33,942 nt of DNA. Source: an uncultured Collinsella sp. (GTDB lineage: Bacteria; Actinomycetota; Coriobacteriia; Coriobacteriales; Coriobacteriaceae). The stretch is from NCBI GenBank assembly GCA_900762325.1, contig CAAFGG010000045.1:1-33942 (forward strand), read 5' to 3'. A program made the translations under genes and the position numbers. The notes beneath the pieces were generated by a model, which was not told where the DNA came from, did no database searches, and saw only the letters and a list, made by a program, of their open reading frames with translations. This document shows, piece by piece, positions 22,092 to 31,300 of this stretch (positions are counted from its first letter, which is position 1; each line of letters opens with the position of its first letter).

Positions 22092-23297
22092 ATGAGCGGA
22101 TTGAATATCGATAGCGAAGCCTGCATCGGTTGCGGTCGCTGCGTCCGTGCCTGCGCCTCGGGCGGCATTGTGGTGGAGGGTGGGCGTCCCAACCGCTGTG
22201 CCCGCGTAACCGACGGCTGCATTCTGTGCGGCGGGTGCGTCGATGCCTGCCCCGTCAACGCTATCTCGATCGAGCGTGACGAGGCCGCCGGCGCGGCGGA
22301 CCTTGATACATATCGAGACATCTGGGTATTCGTGCAGACCGACGAGCACGATACAGTGGCTCCTGTTGCCTATGAGCTGATGGGTAAGGGCCGTGAGCTT
22401 GCCGATGCCCGCGGCTGCCGTTTGGTGGCATTGGTCGGCATGAGCCCCGAGAGCTCGCTCGAGGAGCTGGAGCATCTGGTCTGTGCCGGTGCGGATGAAG
22501 TTGTGGTCTGTCGCGACGAGCGTCTGTGTCAAAACGACGCAGAGACCTATGCCCGTCTGATTTGCGATTTGGTGGCCGAGCGCAAGCCCGAGGCCATCCT
22601 CTACGGCGCGACCGCCTTTGGTCGCGAGCTGGCACCTGGTGTCGCCGTACGTTTGCAGACGGGCCTTACGGCCGATTGCACCGTGCTTTCGATGGATACG
22701 GAGACGGGTCTGCTGCAGCAGACGCGCCCGGCGTTTGGCGGCAACTTGATGGCCACCATCATCTGCCCCAATCACCGACCCCAGATGGCCACGGTGCGCC
22801 CCGGTATTTTTAAGGCGCCCGACTTCGACTACAGCCGTTCTGGAACGATTACCCAGGTAACGCTTTCAGAAGACGTCAAAGCTCGTGTCGAGATCTCGAT
22901 TCCCGCCGAGGAGTGGGGACAGCAGGCTTCGATCGCCGATGCCGAGCGCCTGGTCGTGGTGGGTCGCGGCATTGGTTCCAAGAAGAATCTGCCCCTGATG
23001 CGAAAGCTCGCCGAGGCTCTGGGAGCCGAGCTTGGCTGCACGCGGCCTGTCGTGGAGGCCGGCTGGTTGGAGTATCGCCATCAGATTGGCCAGACGGGCG
23101 TATCGGTTTCGCCCAAACTTCTCGTGAGTATCGGTGTTTCGGGCGCCATCCAGCATCTTGCCGGCATCGGTGGGGCAGAGTGCATTATCGCCATCAACGA
23201 GGACCCGGATGCCCCCATCTTTGGTGCTGCCCAGTACAAGGTTGTCGGCGATGCCGTCGAGGTCGTCGAGGAGCTACTGGCCCAGCTTGAGCGCTAG
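22092..23297 (+). CDS. etfA: Electron transfer flavoprotein alpha subunit with N-terminal 2[4Fe-4S] ferredoxin domain
   Basis: The 401-aa protein fuses a ferredoxin to EtfA. Two CxxCxxCxxxC clusters are seen: C11, C14, C17, C21 and C43, C46, C49, C53 (the second followed by P). The EtfA part follows from about residue 68, with the FAD-binding GQTG at 333-336 and the SIGVSGAIQHLAG motif at about 346-358. Such a fused ferredoxin is typical of EtfA partners of lactate dehydrogenase (LctC) in acetogens and would pass electrons from external ferredoxin to the bifurcating flavin. GAGGGG precedes the ATG at 22092, directly after the etfB stop. Its own stop shares CTAG with the convergent HD gene. 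The role in lactate oxidation is inferred from gene order. Confidence 0.9.
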   Translation: MSGLNIDSEACIGCGRCVRACASGGIVVEGGRPNRCARVTDGCILCGGCVDACPVNAISIERDEAAGAADLDTYRDIWVFVQTDEHDTVAPVAYELMGKGRELADARGCRLVALVGMSPESSLEELEHLVCAGADEVVVCRDERLCQNDAETYARLICDLVAERKPEAILYGATAFGRELAPGVAVRLQTGLTADCTVLSMDTETGLLQQTRPAFGGNLMATIICPNHRPQMATVRPGIFKAPDFDYSRSGTITQVTLSEDVKARVEISIPAEEWGQQASIADAERLVVVGRGIGSKKNLPLMRKLAEALGAELGCTRPVVEAGWLEYRHQIGQTGVSVSPKLLVSIGVSGAIQHLAGIGGAECIIAINEDPDAPIFGAAQYKVVGDAVEVVEELLAQLER

Positions 23298-24106
23298 GCG
23301 CGCGCCAGCCAGTCGCGCATCTCGTCCTTTAGGCGCTCCCAGGTCGCTTGCGTGGCGGGATCGGTAAAGGGGCGCGTAATGCCAAAGGGCGCGTCGAGCA
23401 GGCGATAGATATCGCCCTGCACGCGCGCCAGCGCACGGCTTGCCGGATAGACGAGCTCAAACATAAAGCAGATGAGCCCGACCAAGAAGTCGGCGGGCTC
23501 ATCGCGCTCATCGCGCGCGACGCAGCGGTGCTCGTCAAAGGCGGCCAGCGTCGGTGCCGAGAAGTGGCTGGCGAGAAATGCGTCCTCATCCACCTTAAGG
23601 ATGGTCTCGACGGTGCTGTCGGCGATGGTGCGCATAATGTCGATCTTGTCACCATCGCGCACGATATCGCAGAAGCTTCGCGTGCGCACGTCGAGCTGCG
23701 CGGGTAGACGGAAATCGCTGTGATAGGCAATGCTCGCTCGGATGAGCTCATCTTCTGCCGGGTCATCGATAAAGTCGCGGATGCTCGTTACGGCGGGTGC
23801 ATCGGCGGAATTCTCGCCAAAGAGGACCTCGATGCCCAGCGCCGCATGGCTCATGCTCTCGGCGTCCTTAAAGGTGTCCCAGCGTCGCAGCTGCTCAAAG
23901 CGGCCCATATCGTGTAGCAGGCCGCAAAGCCATGCCAGGTCAATATCTTCTGACGACCAGCCCTGCTCGCGCGCTACGGCATCGCATGCCTCGGCCACGT
24001 GGTACGTATGCTCGATTTTGAGCGCGATGCGTGGGTTAGTGGCGTCGTAGGCATCGGTGTAGCTTTTGAAGGCCGCGGTCGCCCGGCCCCGATCGATAGC
24101 TGTCAT
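23294..24106 (-). CDS. HD-domain phosphohydrolase-like protein
   Basis: The 270-aa protein has the HD signature: H33 in EHTYHVAEACDAVA, then H65-D66 in GLLHDMGRF, and later YHSDF and DGDKIDIMRTI, where further metal ligands are expected. Such proteins bind divalent metals and hydrolyse phosphoester bonds, often in nucleotides or cyclic dinucleotides. The exact substrate cannot be told. No GGDEF, PAS or RelA domain is fused. AGGAAG sits 5 nt before the ATG at 24106. It is convergent with etfA and the two stop codons overlap. It is probably single-gene transcribed, divergent from the azlC remnant. Confidence 0.82.
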   Translation of the reverse strand: MTAIDRGRATAAFKSYTDAYDATNPRIALKIEHTYHVAEACDAVAREQGWSSEDIDLAWLCGLLHDMGRFEQLRRWDTFKDAESMSHAALGIEVLFGENSADAPAVTSIRDFIDDPAEDELIRASIAYHSDFRLPAQLDVRTRSFCDIVRDGDKIDIMRTIADSTVETILKVDEDAFLASHFSAPTLAAFDEHRCVARDERDEPADFLVGLICFMFELVYPASRALARVQGDIYRLLDAPFGITRPFTDPATQATWERLKDEMRDWLARA

Positions 24107-24232
24107 AATGACTTCCTAAAAAGTTGTGTCTTTCGATCCGGTGGCAATTGTAGGTGAACTCGGTTGCTGTCGGATGATGATTCTGCCGTGTCGCTACATG
24201 CGGCTCGGAGACCTTGTCAGGATGAGAAGCGT

Positions 24233-24752
24233 ATGGTGCTCAAAATCGTTAGAACCGTCTGGCCAGTGATGCTTACCTATGTTGCAATAGGCGCGCCGTG
24301 CGGAATGATCATGGGACAGACGGGAATGGAGCCCTGGATGGTCTTTGCCCTGAGCAGCACGTTTGTGACGGGCAGCGGTCAGTTTATGATCTGCAATCTT
24401 TGGCTGGCGGGCGTACCGGCACCTTCGATTATCGCGAGCGTTGCCGCCATCTCCTCGCGTTTTGCGCTTTACTCGGCATCGATCGCGCCGCATCTGAGGG
24501 GTGCCTCGAAGCGTCAGACGCTGGCTGTCGCCCCGCATTACCGAGGCCCTGGGCTATATCCCGCCCGCTGCCTTTGCCGCGCTGGTCGCCAACGACTTGG
24601 TGAACCCCGGCGCGTTCGACGCGGGACTCTGGCCTGCCTTGGTTCCCTGGATTGCGGCCGCCGGCGTCGTAGCGGTGGCAATCAAGACAAAGTCGATGTT
24701 GTGGTGCTGCGTTTCGGGCATCGTGTTCTATATCGTTTTGAGCCTCGTATAG
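24233..24752 (+). pseudogene. azlC-azlD branched-chain amino acid exporter genes, fused by deletion and out of frame
   Basis: From the ATG at 24233 about 100 residues match the first half of AzlC (VLKIVRTVWPVMLTYVAIGA early, then TGSGQFMICNLWLAG and SRFALYSASIAPHL). Instead of the second half of AzlC, the reading then goes out of frame. In another frame, about 24525-24752 encodes the C-terminal part of AzlD (ITEALGYIPPAAFAALVAND, then KTKSMLWCCVSGIVFYIVLS). Intact AzlC is about 230 aa and AzlD about 100 aa, so the second half of azlC and first half of azlD are missing. The simplest reading is an internal deletion that joined the genes and shifted frame, leaving a non-functional permease. Confidence 0.72.
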
Positions 24753-24893
24753 GAGCAGGACGCGTTATCGTCCCGGCCTAACGAATCGAATTTCTCACCG
24801 AGGCGGTCTGCTTCTTCTGGTACCATGGTCAAACTTTACTGTAGCAAAGCGTGACGTGGGCTTTTGTTCTGCGTCAGCGGAAATGGGGGTTTC

Positions 24894-25916
24894 ATGGCAC
24901 AGGAAGCGACCGCCAACGAGCAAAAGAAATTCAAGGTACCGCGCATCCCGGGCGACATCATGATCTATCCGATGATCGTCGGCCTTTTGCTCAATACCTT
25001 CTGCCCACAGGTCTTTGAAGTCGGCGGCTTCTTTACGGCTGCCTGCCGCGGCGGCTCCAACACCATCGTTGCCGCGATCTTGCTGTTCGTGGGCGCCGGC
25101 ATCAGCTTTAAGTCCACGCCGGGCGCCATCAAGACCGGCATCGTCGTGCTGATTCCTAAGCTTGTAGTGGCAGCCGCGCTGGGTCTGGGCGTCGCGTACT
25201 TCTTTAACGATAACTTTTTAGGCCTGAGTTCGGTTTCCATCATCGGCGGCATTACGTTTTGCAACATGGCGCTCTATACGGGCATCATGGGCGAGTTCGG
25301 CGATGAGTCCGAGCAGGGCGCCGTCGGTATCCTGTTCTTTACGGCCGGCCCCGCCGTCACGATGATCATCCTCGGTGTCTCGGGTCTCGCCAACATCCCC
25401 GTCGGCACTATCATCGGATCCATCCTGCCGCTTGTTATCGGCATGGTCCTGGGCAACTTGTTCCCGTTTATCAAGAACCTGCTGGTCCCCGGCGCCAATC
25501 CCGCGATCGCTGTCATCGGTTTTCAGCTCGGTGCGTCCATGAGCCTTTCGAGCTTCATCACCGGCGGCATTTCGGGCATCCTGCTGGGCCTCATCACGCT
25601 CTTTATCGTCGGTCCCATTACCTTTGCCTTCGAGCGCCTGTGTGGCGGCAACGGTAAGGCGGCTGTGGCATGCTCCACCATTGCCGGTACGGCCATGACC
25701 ACGCCAGTCGCCCTCGCCGAGGTCGCTCCGCGCTATGCCGAGCTTGCGCCCACCGCGTATGCGCAGATCGCCACTGCCGTCATCATCACGGCAATCATGG
25801 CCCCGATTCTGACCGGCTGGGTCGATAAGAAGTTCTGCCACGGCAAAGAGGATCTGTCGGTCGAAGGCGTCGAGGCTATTGAGGAGGCCGTCGCGACCGA
25901 CATCGACGGCGAGTAA
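24894..25916 (+). CDS. kdgT: 2-keto-3-deoxygluconate permease family transporter (KdgT-like)
   Basis: This 340-aa membrane protein has about ten hydrophobic segments and fits the KdgT family, which imports 2-keto-3-deoxygluconate by proton symport in pectin or glucuronate breakdown. The N-terminus has the family opening VPRIPGDIMIYPMIVGLLLN, followed by a GAGISF region and later FTAGPAVTMI and a conserved TMTTPVAL-like block (TAMTTPVALAEVAP). The frame opens earlier, but the ATG at 24894 with GGGGG 4 nt upstream starts a normal N-terminus. No kdgK, kdgA or uronate genes are nearby, so the substrate may be another small acid. It stands alone, with a terminator after it. Confidence 0.82.
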   Translation: MAQEATANEQKKFKVPRIPGDIMIYPMIVGLLLNTFCPQVFEVGGFFTAACRGGSNTIVAAILLFVGAGISFKSTPGAIKTGIVVLIPKLVVAAALGLGVAYFFNDNFLGLSSVSIIGGITFCNMALYTGIMGEFGDESEQGAVGILFFTAGPAVTMIILGVSGLANIPVGTIIGSILPLVIGMVLGNLFPFIKNLLVPGANPAIAVIGFQLGASMSLSSFITGGISGILLGLITLFIVGPITFAFERLCGGNGKAAVACSTIAGTAMTTPVALAEVAPRYAELAPTAYAQIATAVIITAIMAPILTGWVDKKFCHGKEDLSVEGVEAIEEAVATDIDGE

Positions 25917-25965
25917 TCGTCGACGCGAGTCAATCAAGCCGGCGTGTGCAATTCGCGCCGTATGG

Positions 25966-26020
25966 GCGCCCGAACGAGAGCTGTCTTGCAGCAACGTTCG
26001 GGCGCTCTGCTATTATTCCC
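25966..26020 (+). terminator. Intrinsic terminator after the KdgT-like gene
   Basis: An 11-bp perfect stem (25966-25976 with 25995-26005) encloses a loop that can itself form a 4-bp stem (GCTG with CAGC). The following TCTGCTATTATTCCCTTT is only moderately T-rich. It lies about 50 nt after the permease stop. A second short stem (26025-26031 with 26035-26041, loop GGA) follows, close to the diguanylate cyclase start. Confidence 0.6.
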
Positions 26021-26106
26021 TTTACCCCTACGGAGTAGGGGGTGTTTATTGCCTAGGTTCGAATTGGGCGATTCTGACCACTTGGATATTGAAGGGAGGG
26101 CGTCTA

Positions 26107-27249
26107 GTGGTTAAGGCACTCAAGATTGAGATATTCCTGCTATGCATGATTGTTCTTATCGGACTTGCCGCGCGAAGCCGTCGCTCCCTGTTCTCGAGCA
26201 CCCAGCAACTTTTATTTAGCATGCTCGGCTATACGTCTGCGGCGTACGTTTTCTTCGATATGATCTGGACGCTTTCGGACGGCGTGAGCACTCCTGTAGG
26301 CATCACGGCCAACTGGATTTCCAACGCGGTTTCGTTTTCGCTGTTCGCCATCGCGTGCCTCATTTGGTTTTTCTATTCCGAGACGATGCAGGGCTCACGG
26401 CTCCTGACCACGCCCTATAGGGTGGTACTTTTAACGTCGCCAACCGCATTGGTGGTCGTGTTGGCATTTACCAGCTACTGGACACACACTCTTTTCTATA
26501 TCGATGCGCAAGGCGTATATCGTCGCGGTGCAGCTTATATGATTCAGCCTATCGTTAGCTACTGCTACGTCATATATACGTCCTTGCATGCCTTTGTTCA
26601 GGCTCGAAAAGTCGAAAGCCTGCAAAAGAAGGCCATTTATCGCACCCTCGCCTTTTTTGCGGTTCCCGCTCTGGTGGGCGGTACCTTCCAAGTTTTGTTT
26701 TCGGTACCGGGCCTTTGCGTCGGTATAATGCTGAGCATCCTGCTGCTCTATATCGTCTATCAGGAGCAACTGATCTCGACTGATCCGTTGACTGGACTCA
26801 ACAACCGCAACCGTTTTGAGACCTATATGCTGTCGCTCTTTTCAAATGTGGATCAGGCCGAAGATGTATATCTGCTTATGATGGACGCTGACGCCTTTAA
26901 GCAGATTAACGATCGCTATGGACATGTGGAGGGCGACCATGCTCTTCAGGTTGTTGCGACGGCGCTCAAGGATGTCTGCTCACCGGCTGGTGGGTTTATC
27001 GCGCGCTATGGTGGCGATGAGTTTGTGGTGCTCCAAAAGGCAGCGGCAGAACAGGATATCATGCATCTGTGCGCGACAATCAACGGCGAGCTCGCGCGCG
27101 CCGAGGTGCCGTATGCATTGCGGATGTCCATCGGTTACGCGCGGGTCGGCGATGGTATTGATACCTGGCAAAACCTGCTTCGCGCCGCCGATGCGGAACT
27201 CTACCGCGTCAAGGCCGAGAAAAAGAAAGCCGGCGTCCAGATACGCTAG
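26107..27249 (+). CDS. Membrane-bound diguanylate cyclase (GGDEF domain)
   Basis: The 380-aa protein has about six membrane segments in residues 5-217, then a GGDEF domain. DPLTGLNNRNRF (226-237), DADAFKQIND (260-269) and the intact active-site GGDEF at 302-306 support cyclic di-GMP synthesis from GTP. The inhibitory I-site RxxD expected a few residues before GGDEF is absent (PAGG at that place), so product feedback is unlikely. The sensory membrane part is unassigned. The open frame begins far upstream, but the GTG at 26107 is preceded by GGGAGGG at 6-nt spacing and starts a clean first helix. No EAL or PilZ partner is in the window. It is separated from kdgT by a terminator. Confidence 0.88.
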   Translation: MVKALKIEIFLLCMIVLIGLAARSRRSLFSSTQQLLFSMLGYTSAAYVFFDMIWTLSDGVSTPVGITANWISNAVSFSLFAIACLIWFFYSETMQGSRLLTTPYRVVLLTSPTALVVVLAFTSYWTHTLFYIDAQGVYRRGAAYMIQPIVSYCYVIYTSLHAFVQARKVESLQKKAIYRTLAFFAVPALVGGTFQVLFSVPGLCVGIMLSILLLYIVYQEQLISTDPLTGLNNRNRFETYMLSLFSNVDQAEDVYLLMMDADAFKQINDRYGHVEGDHALQVVATALKDVCSPAGGFIARYGGDEFVVLQKAAAEQDIMHLCATINGELARAEVPYALRMSIGYARVGDGIDTWQNLLRAADAELYRVKAEKKKAGVQIR

Positions 27250-27274
27250 AAAAAGGGCGCACGCTGGCGTGCGC
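27250..27274 (-). terminator. Intrinsic terminator of the EamA transporter gene
   Basis: An 8-bp perfect stem (27257-27264 with 27267-27274) with a 2-nt loop is followed on the minus strand by CC and five T residues (27254-27250). The T run lies on the minus-strand side, so it mainly serves the EamA gene ending at 27350. Being 8 nt after the diguanylate cyclase stop, it may also slow plus-strand transcription. Confidence 0.7.
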
Positions 27275-27349
27275 GGTGGCCCTCAGCTCACCGATGTACT
27301 CCATTAAACTAAAGTATGTGAATCCCCTCTGCTAAATAAGGGCAGTTCG

Positions 27350-28285
27350 TTAGGCTTTTTTGGGTTTGTTGACGATGATGATGCCGCCGCAGACCAACAG
27401 CAGGGCAACGATGACGGTAACGGGGCTCGTGTCAGCGCCCTCGCCGAGCAGCAGCGCGCTCAGCAGCACGCCAAAGACGGGGTTCATAAACCCAAAGACC
27501 GAGACGCGGCTGACGGGGTTGACGGCAAGCAGGCGCGACCACAGCGAGTAGGCGACCGCGGAGATAAGCGCCATGTAGATGATGAGCGCGATGGCGGGGG
27601 CAATCGCCGTGGGGGAGAGCACGCCACCCATCAAAAAGCCGATGGCGGTGAGGACCAGGCCGCCGACCAAGAACTGCCACCCGGCAAGTAAGACGCCGTC
27701 ATGCTCGCGCGAGAAGATGCCGATCAGGCAGGTCGAAAGGGCACCCGCGACGGTGGAGGCCAGGATAAAGCCCTCGCCGTCGAGCGTAAAGCCAAAGGTG
27801 CCGTCCGTGCCCGAAAGGTTGACGAGCGCGACACCGGCAAAGCCCAGTACGCAGCCGAGCACCTTGGCCACATCGAGCTTTTCGGTGCGAAACGCCAGGG
27901 CGGCAAAGAGGATGGCTAGGAAGTTGGCGCTGGCCTCGATGATGGAGCTCGACATGGCACTGGCGCGCGAGAGTCCCAGGTAGAAAAAGAAGTACTGCCC
28001 GATAGTCTGGAAGAGCGACAAGACAAAGATGGGCTTGATATCGCGCACCTGCGGAACGAGCGGGCGGCGCTGGGCCGCACTCATACCGGCGATAACCAGC
28101 ATGCCGGCAAGGGTGAAGCGCAGACCCGCGAAGAGCAGCTGCGAGGCGCTATCGTGCGCCGGAATGCCAAAGAGGCCGTAGCCGATCTTGATGCAGGGGA
28201 AGGCCGACCCCCAGAGTGCACAGCAAACAAGACAACCCAGGATGAGTCCGGGCAGGGTGGCGAGATACGGCTTGCGGCTTTGCAT
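27350..28285 (-). CDS. EamA/DMT-superfamily transporter
   Basis: The 311-aa protein has about ten membrane helices in two repeats of five, typical of EamA (drug/metabolite) transporters. The first repeat carries WGSAFPCIKIG and the second SRVSVFGFMNPVFGVLLSAL, a conserved position in the family, then a final ILVCGG-like helix (LLLVCGGIIIVNKPKKA). The substrate cannot be deduced. The frame extends to 28312, but the ATG at 28285 has AGGAAGGA 5 nt upstream and was chosen. It follows purL on the same strand but a strong terminator lies between, so it is probably separate. It is followed by its own terminator. Confidence 0.85.
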   Translation of the reverse strand: MQSRKPYLATLPGLILGCLVCCALWGSAFPCIKIGYGLFGIPAHDSASQLLFAGLRFTLAGMLVIAGMSAAQRRPLVPQVRDIKPIFVLSLFQTIGQYFFFYLGLSRASAMSSSIIEASANFLAILFAALAFRTEKLDVAKVLGCVLGFAGVALVNLSGTDGTFGFTLDGEGFILASTVAGALSTCLIGIFSREHDGVLLAGWQFLVGGLVLTAIGFLMGGVLSPTAIAPAIALIIYMALISAVAYSLWSRLLAVNPVSRVSVFGFMNPVFGVLLSALLLGEGADTSPVTVIVALLLVCGGIIIVNKPKKA

Positions 28286-28310
28286 GATGTCCTTCCTGTA
28301 TGCGCGAAGC

Positions 28311-28350
28311 AAAAAAAGAACCCGCCACCGGGGGTGCCGGTGGCGGGTGT
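28311..28350 (-). terminator. Strong intrinsic terminator of purL
   Basis: A 12-bp GC-rich stem (28320-28331 with 28337-28348, 5-nt loop) is followed on the minus strand by TTC and seven T residues (28317-28311). It lies 36 nt after the purL stop and directly upstream of the EamA gene, so it separates the two transcripts. This is the clearest terminator in the window. Confidence 0.85.
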
Positions 28351-28385
28351 TGTTACCCGAGGGGATTGTACCCGATGGGAAAGCT

Positions 28386-31300
28386 TTAGGCGAAGTAGGC
28401 TACGCCACTCTCAAAGATCGGCATGAACTTGTCGCCGGGGACATGCTCGGGCACGTTGCGGTACAGGTTGTCGCCGCGACGCTCGGCATGGCCCATCTTG
28501 CCCAGGACGCGGCCGTCGGGGCTCGTGATACCCTCGATGGCGAGTGCGGAGCCGTTGGGGTTGACGGAAAGATCCATGCTGGGCTTGCCGTCCTCGCCCA
28601 CGTACTGCGTGGCGACCTGGCCGTTGGCGATCAGCTGGGCGAGCACCTCGTCGTTGGCGACAAAGCGGCCCTCGCCGTGGCTGATGGCGACGGTGTAGGG
28701 GTCGTCCAGGCTGCACTGCGACAGCCACGGGGACAAGTTGGACGAGATGCGGGTGCGCACCAGACGGCTCTGGTGGCGACCGATGGTGTTGAACGTCAAC
28801 GTGGGCGCATCGGGCGTGGCGTCGACGATGTCGCCGTAGGGCACCAGGCCGAGCTTGATCAGGGCCTGGAAGCCGTTGCAGATACCCAGCATCAGGCCAT
28901 CGCGGGCCTTGAGAAGGTCGCGGACTGCCTCGGTGACCTCGGGAGCGCGGAAGAACGCCGTGATGAACTTGGCGGAGCCGTCGGGCTCGTCGCCGCCCGA
29001 GAAGCCGCCGGGGATCATGACGATCTGGCTTGCGCGGATGCGGCGGGCAAGCTCGTGGGTGCTCTCGGCGACGGCCTCGGGCGTGAGGTTGTTGATCACG
29101 AAGGTGTCGGCCTCGGCACCGGCGGCGCGGAAGGCACGGGCGCTATCGTACTCGCAGTTGTTGCCGGGGAACACGGGGATAACCACGCGCGGGCGGGCGA
29201 TTTTGGCGCCGCCGTACACGTGGATGTCCTTGGCGCGGAAGTCGATGGTCTCGACCTCGGGGGTCTCGTCGGCGCTGCGGTAGGCAAAGACGCCCTCGAT
29301 GCCGCTCTCCCAGGCCTCCTGGAGCTTGGCGAGCTCGATGACCTCGGAGCCGGTGTCGATGACATAGCCCTCGACGGTGGTGCCCAGGGGCTCGACGACA
29401 ACGCCGTTGGCGACCTCGGGCAGCTCGGCGTCCTCGGCGAGCTCGACGATAAAGCTGCCGTAGAGCGGGGTGAAGAGGCTCTCCACGTCTACATCCTCGG
29501 CAAGCTCGATACCGATCTGGTTACCGACGCACATCTTAAAGAGGCTCTCGGCGCCGCAGCCGTAGCCGGGCGTGGAGACGGCCAGGGCGTTGCCGTTGGC
29601 GGTGAGCGCCTCGACGGCGTCAAACGCGGCGAGCAACTGCTGGGCGTCGGGACGGTAGTCCTCGCCATAGGTGGCGGGGGCGATGCGGACGACGCGGTGC
29701 GTGAGGCCCTTGAACTCGGGTGAGACGGCGCGGGCGGCCTTGCCTACGGCGACGGCGAAGCTGATCAGGGTCGGCGGGACGTTGAGCTCGCCGGTCTCGT
29801 CCTCAAACGAACCGCTCATGGAGTCCTTGCCGCCGATGGCGCCGGCACCCAGGTCGACTTGGGCCATGAGGGCGCCCAGGACGGCTGCCGTGGGCTTGCC
29901 CCAGCGCTCGGCCTCGGTGCGCAGACGCTCGAAGTACTCCTGGAAGGAGAGATAGGCGCGCTTGTGCTCAAAGCCGGCAGCCACGAGCTTGGCGATGGAC
30001 TCGACCACGGACAGGTAGGCGCCCGCAAACTGGTCGGCCTCCATCAGATAGGGGTTGAAGCCCCATGCCATGGCACTCGCCGTGGTGGTCTCGCCGTCCA
30101 CGGGGAACTTGGCGACCATGGCAGAGCTCGGGGTGAGCTGCGTCTTGCCGCCAAAGGGCATGAGCACGGTCGCGGCGCCGATGGTGGAGTCGAAGCGCTC
30201 GGAAAGGCCCTTGTTGGAAGCGACGTTGAGGTCGGTGACGAGCGAGGTCATGCGCTCGGCGAGCGTGGTGCCGGCCCAGCTGGGCTGCCACACGCTACGG
30301 GCGCACACGTGGGCGACCTGGTGCTTGGGTGCGCCGTTGGAGTTGAGGAACTCGCGGGACAGGTCGACGATGGCGACGCCGTTCCAGGCCATGCGCATGC
30401 GCGGCTCGGCGGTAACCTCGGCGATAACGGTAGCCTCCAGGTTTTCCTCGGCGGCGTAGCCCATGAACTCCTCGACGTCACCGTCGGCGACGGCGCAAGC
30501 CATGCGCTCCTGGGACTCGGAGATAGCGAGCTCGGTGCCGTCCAGGCCGTCGTACTTCTTGGTCACGGTATCAAGGTCGACATACAGGCCGTCGGCAAGC
30601 TCGCCCACGGCGACCGAGACACCGCCGGCGCCAAAGTCGTTGCAGCGCTTGATCAGACGGCAGGCATCGCCGCGGCGGAACAGGCGCTGCAGCTTGCGCT
30701 CGACCGGGGCGTTGCCCTTCTGGACCTCGGCACCCGAGGTCTCGATGGACTCGGTGTTCTGGGTCTTGGAGGAGCCGGTGGCGCCACCGATGCCATCACG
30801 GCCGGTGCGGCCGCCCAGCAGGATGATCTTGTCGGTGGGGGCGGGGCACTCGCGACGAACGTGGTTTGCCGGGGTAGCGCCCACGACGGCGCCAACCTCC
30901 ATGCGCTTGGCCACGTAACCGGGGTGATAGAGTTCGTTGACCTGACCGGTGGCAAGGCCGATCTGGTTGCCGTAGCTGGAGTAGCCGGCGGCGGCAGTGG
31001 TCACGAGCTTGCGCTGCGGCAGCTTGCCCTCGAGCGTCTCGGAAACCGGGACGGTGGGGTCGCCGGCACCGGTGACGCGCATAGCCTGATACACATAGCT
31101 GCGGCCCGAGAGCGGGTCACGGATAGCGCCGCCCACGCAGGTGGCGGCACCGCCGAAGGGCTCGATCTCGGTCGGGTGGTTGTGGGTCTCGTTCTTAAAG
31201 AGGAACAGCCAGTCCTGGTCCTCGCCATCGACATCGACCTTCACCTTGACGGTGCAGGCGTTGATCTCCTCGGACTCATCGACATCGGTCATTACGCCGG

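Noticed and set aside
27257..27274. Hairpin read as the terminator of the diguanylate cyclase gene
   Set aside because: The T run is on the minus-strand side; on the plus strand the stem is followed by GGTGGCCC, so it is assigned to the EamA gene.
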